This document shows, one piece after another, positions 40,753-42,956 of a stretch of 42,956 nucleotides of DNA (position 1 is its first letter; each line of letters starts with the position of its first letter). The DNA comes from Phoronis australis. Its lineage: Eukaryota; Phoronida; Phoronidae. Made by a program: the position numbers and the translations under genes. The notes beneath the pieces were generated by a model, which saw only the letters and a list, made by a program, of their open reading frames with translations, did not search any database and was not told where the DNA came from. The stretch covers positions 210,374 through 253,329 of the forward strand of contig NMRA01000491.1 in the NCBI GenBank assembly GCA_002633005.1, written 5' to 3'.

Positions 40753-42956
40753 TAAAATTCTCGGTATTTCGGGGTAGGGCAAAGTCGTGCGGGGCTTTGT
40801 GAGGACTGACGAAAACTTAACCATTAAAAGTCAGTTCTTTTTCTTTTCCTCTACTGAGGGATGGCCATAGGACTTAGGAACGGAGGGGCATCGATTTTCA
40901 AAGGTTAGTTTTTCAGCAACAGACGTTTGAACTGAGGAGGCGGAATCTCCGAAAAATTCTCGGTTTTTCGAGGTAGGGCAAAGTCGTGCGCGGTTTTGCG
41001 CCAATTGACGAAAACTCAACGGATGAAAGTCAGTTCTTTTTCTTTTCCTCTACTGGTGGAGGGCCAGAGTACCTAGGAACGGAGGGGCATCGATTGTCAA
41101 TGGTTAGTTTTCCGGCAATAGACGTTTGAATTGAGGAGGCCGAATCTCCGTAAAATTCTCGGTTTTTCGGGGTAGGGCAAAGTAGTGCGCGGTTTTGCGC
41201 CAACTGACGAAAACTCAACGGTTGAAAGTCAATTCTTTTTCTTTTTCTCTACTGATGGAGGGCCAGAGGGCCTAGGAACGGAGGAGCATCGATTTTCAGC
41301 GGTTAGTTTTCCGGCAATAGACGTTTCAACTGAGGAGGCGGATTCTCCGTAAAATTCTCGGTTTTTCGGGGTAAGGCAAAGTCGTGCGGGGCTTTGTGCC
41401 GATTGACGAAAACTTAACCGTTGAAAGTCAGTTTTTTTCTTTTCATCTACTGAGGGATGGCCATAGGACTTAGGAACGGAGGGACATCGATTTTCAAAGG
41501 TTAGTTTTTCAGCAACAGACGTTTGAACTGAGGAGGCGGAATCTCGCAAAATTCTCGGTTTTTCGAGGTAGGGCAAAGTCGTGCGCGGTTTTGCGCCAAT
41601 TGACGAAAACTCAACGGTTGAAAGTCATTTCTTTTTCTTTTCCTCTACTGGTGGATGGCCAGAGTACCTAGGAACGGAGGATCATCTATTTTCAACGGTT
41701 AGAATTCCGGCAATAGACGTTTCTACTGAGGAAGTGGAATCTCCGTAAATTTCTCGGTTTTTCTGGGTAGGGCAAAATCGTGCGGGGCTTTGTGCCGATT
41801 GACGAAAACTTAACCGTTGAAAGTCAATTCTTTTTCCTTTCCTCTACTGATGGAGGGCCAGAGTACCTAGGAACGGAGGGGCATCGATTTTCAGCGGTTA
41901 GTTTTCCGGCAATAGATGTTTGAATTGAGGAGGCTGATTCTCCGTAAAATTCTCATTTTTTCGGATAGGGCAAGGTAGTGCGCGGTTTTGCGCCAATTGA
42001 CGAAAATTCAACCGTTGAAAGTCAATTCTTTTTCTTTTTCTCTACTGATGGAGGGCCAGAGGGCCTAGGAACGGAGGATCGTCTATTTTCAACGGTTAGT
42101 TTTCCAGCAATAGACGTTTCAACTGAGGAGGCGGAATTTCCGTAAAATTCTCGGTTTTTCGGGGTAGGGCAAAGTCGTGCGGGGCTTTGTGCCGATTGAC
42201 GAAAACTTAACCGTTGAAAGTCAATTCTTTTTCTTTTCCTCTACTGATGGAGGGCCAGAGTACCTAGGAACGGAGGGGCATCGATTTTCAACAGTTAGTT
42301 TTCCGGCAATAGATGTTTGAATTGAGGAGACGGAATCTCCGTAAAATTCTCGGTTTTTCGGAGTAAGGCGAAATAGTGCGCGGTTTTGCGCCAATTGACG
42401 AAAACTCAACCGTTGAAAGTCAATTCTTTTTGTTTTTCTCTACTGATGGAGGGCCAGAGAACCTAGGAACGGAGGAGCATCGATTTTCAGCGGTTAGTTT
42501 TCCGGCAATAGACGTTTCAACTGAGGAGGCGGATTCTCCGTAAAATTCTCGGTTTTTCGGGGTAAGGCAAAGTAGTGCGCGGTTTTGCGCCGATTGACGA
42601 AAACTCAACCGTTGAAAGGCAATTCTTTTTGTTTTTCTCTACTGATGGAGGGCCAGAGAACCTAGGAACGGAGGAGCATCGATTTTCAACGGTTAGTTTT
42701 CCGGCAATATACGTTTCAACTGAGGAGGCGGATTCTCCGTAAAATTCTCGTTTTTTCGGGGTAGGGCAAGGCAGTGCGCGGTTTTGCTCCAATTGACGAA
42801 AACTCAACCGTTGAAAGTCAATTCTTTTTCTTTTTCTCTACTGATGGAGGTCCAGAAGACCTAGGAACGGAGGAGCATCGATTTTCAACGGTTAGTTTTC
42901 CGGCAGCAGACGTTTCAACTGAGGAGGCGGAATCTCCGTGAAATTCTCGGTTTTTC
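40753..42956. repeat. 199 bp satellite array, ~11 units, continuing past the window
   Basis: Head-to-tail units with a period of 199 bp (197-199) from 40753 to the window end. Typical words are CTCGGTTTTTCGGGGTAGGG, TTGACGAAAACTCAACCG, CCTAGGAACGGAGG and AACTGAGGAGGCGGA. Two unit types differ at one block (GGGGCTTTGTG against GCGCGGTTTTGCGC), in the order A B B A B A B A B B B. Each unit holds inverted ~19 bp arms (for example 42798-42816 with 42882-42900). On the minus strand each unit is open for 62 codons, but it starts with TTG, ends in a stop, and 199 is not divisible by three. I therefore call it satellite DNA, not a gene. Confidence 0.95.

Noticed and set aside
40831-42807. Series of 62-codon minus-strand frames (SFRQLAQNRA...EEKKKN) every 199 bp, looking like a repeat protein family
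   Set aside because: They begin with TTG rather than ATG, each ends in a stop, and the 199 bp period is not a multiple of three. They are what a satellite unit lacking stops in one frame would produce.
1-42956. tRNA, rRNA, bacterial operons or riboswitches
   Set aside because: No cloverleaf, rRNA-like or ribosome-binding patterns seen; splice sites and LINEs indicate an animal genome.

Overview
The window looks like repeat-rich, intron-bearing animal (invertebrate metazoan) DNA from a draft assembly. The signs are one intact class A GPCR reading frame preceded by a 3' splice site, several decayed non-LTR retrotransposons of animal type, cut-and-paste transposons (one family carrying a THAP zinc finger), many small inverted-repeat elements, satellite DNA, a 65-base N gap and three single Ns. 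The species cannot be named from the sequence. There is no bacterial-style operon, CRISPR array, tRNA or rRNA that I can see.

Layout. 1-3230: a dispersed ~213 bp repeat, a possible first exon with a mitochondrial-type N-terminus, and a rotted LINE reverse-transcriptase tail. 3281-4477: a non-autonomous element flanked by TA. 4478-9698: mostly unassigned, with two small inverted-repeat elements and one exon-like frame of an unknown gene. 9699-11280: a 5'-truncated LINE bounded by a 10 bp direct repeat, whose reverse transcriptase has been lost in the N gap. 12953-14304 and 32802-34264: two inverted copies of a TTAA-flanked, THAP-bearing DNA transposon (Kolobok-like), both broken. They bracket the only confident host gene, the GPCR at 16017-17045 on the minus strand. 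20701-26600: a minisatellite, a LINE C-terminal fragment, nested small elements and a ~300 bp tandem array. 26640-30670: a nearly full-length but dead Tx1/L1-type LINE. 34936-38640: a small element, two well-spliced exons of an unknown gene ending in a CaaX box (CAIL), an AT microsatellite, a degenerate TTTCCCGCC-rich array, another small element, and an unknown exon with rearranged extra copies. 40753-42956: about eleven units of a 199 bp satellite that runs off the window end.

Functional reading. The host signal is the GPCR and the CaaX-ending gene, perhaps plus two or three orphan exons. The rest is transposable and satellite DNA that has been inserted, nested and decayed. No multi-gene system is visible. 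The most unusual items are the THAP/TTAA element pair with complementary damage, the CaaX-ending two-exon gene, the dyad-bearing 199 bp satellite, and a LINE whose catalytic core is hidden by a too-short assembly gap.
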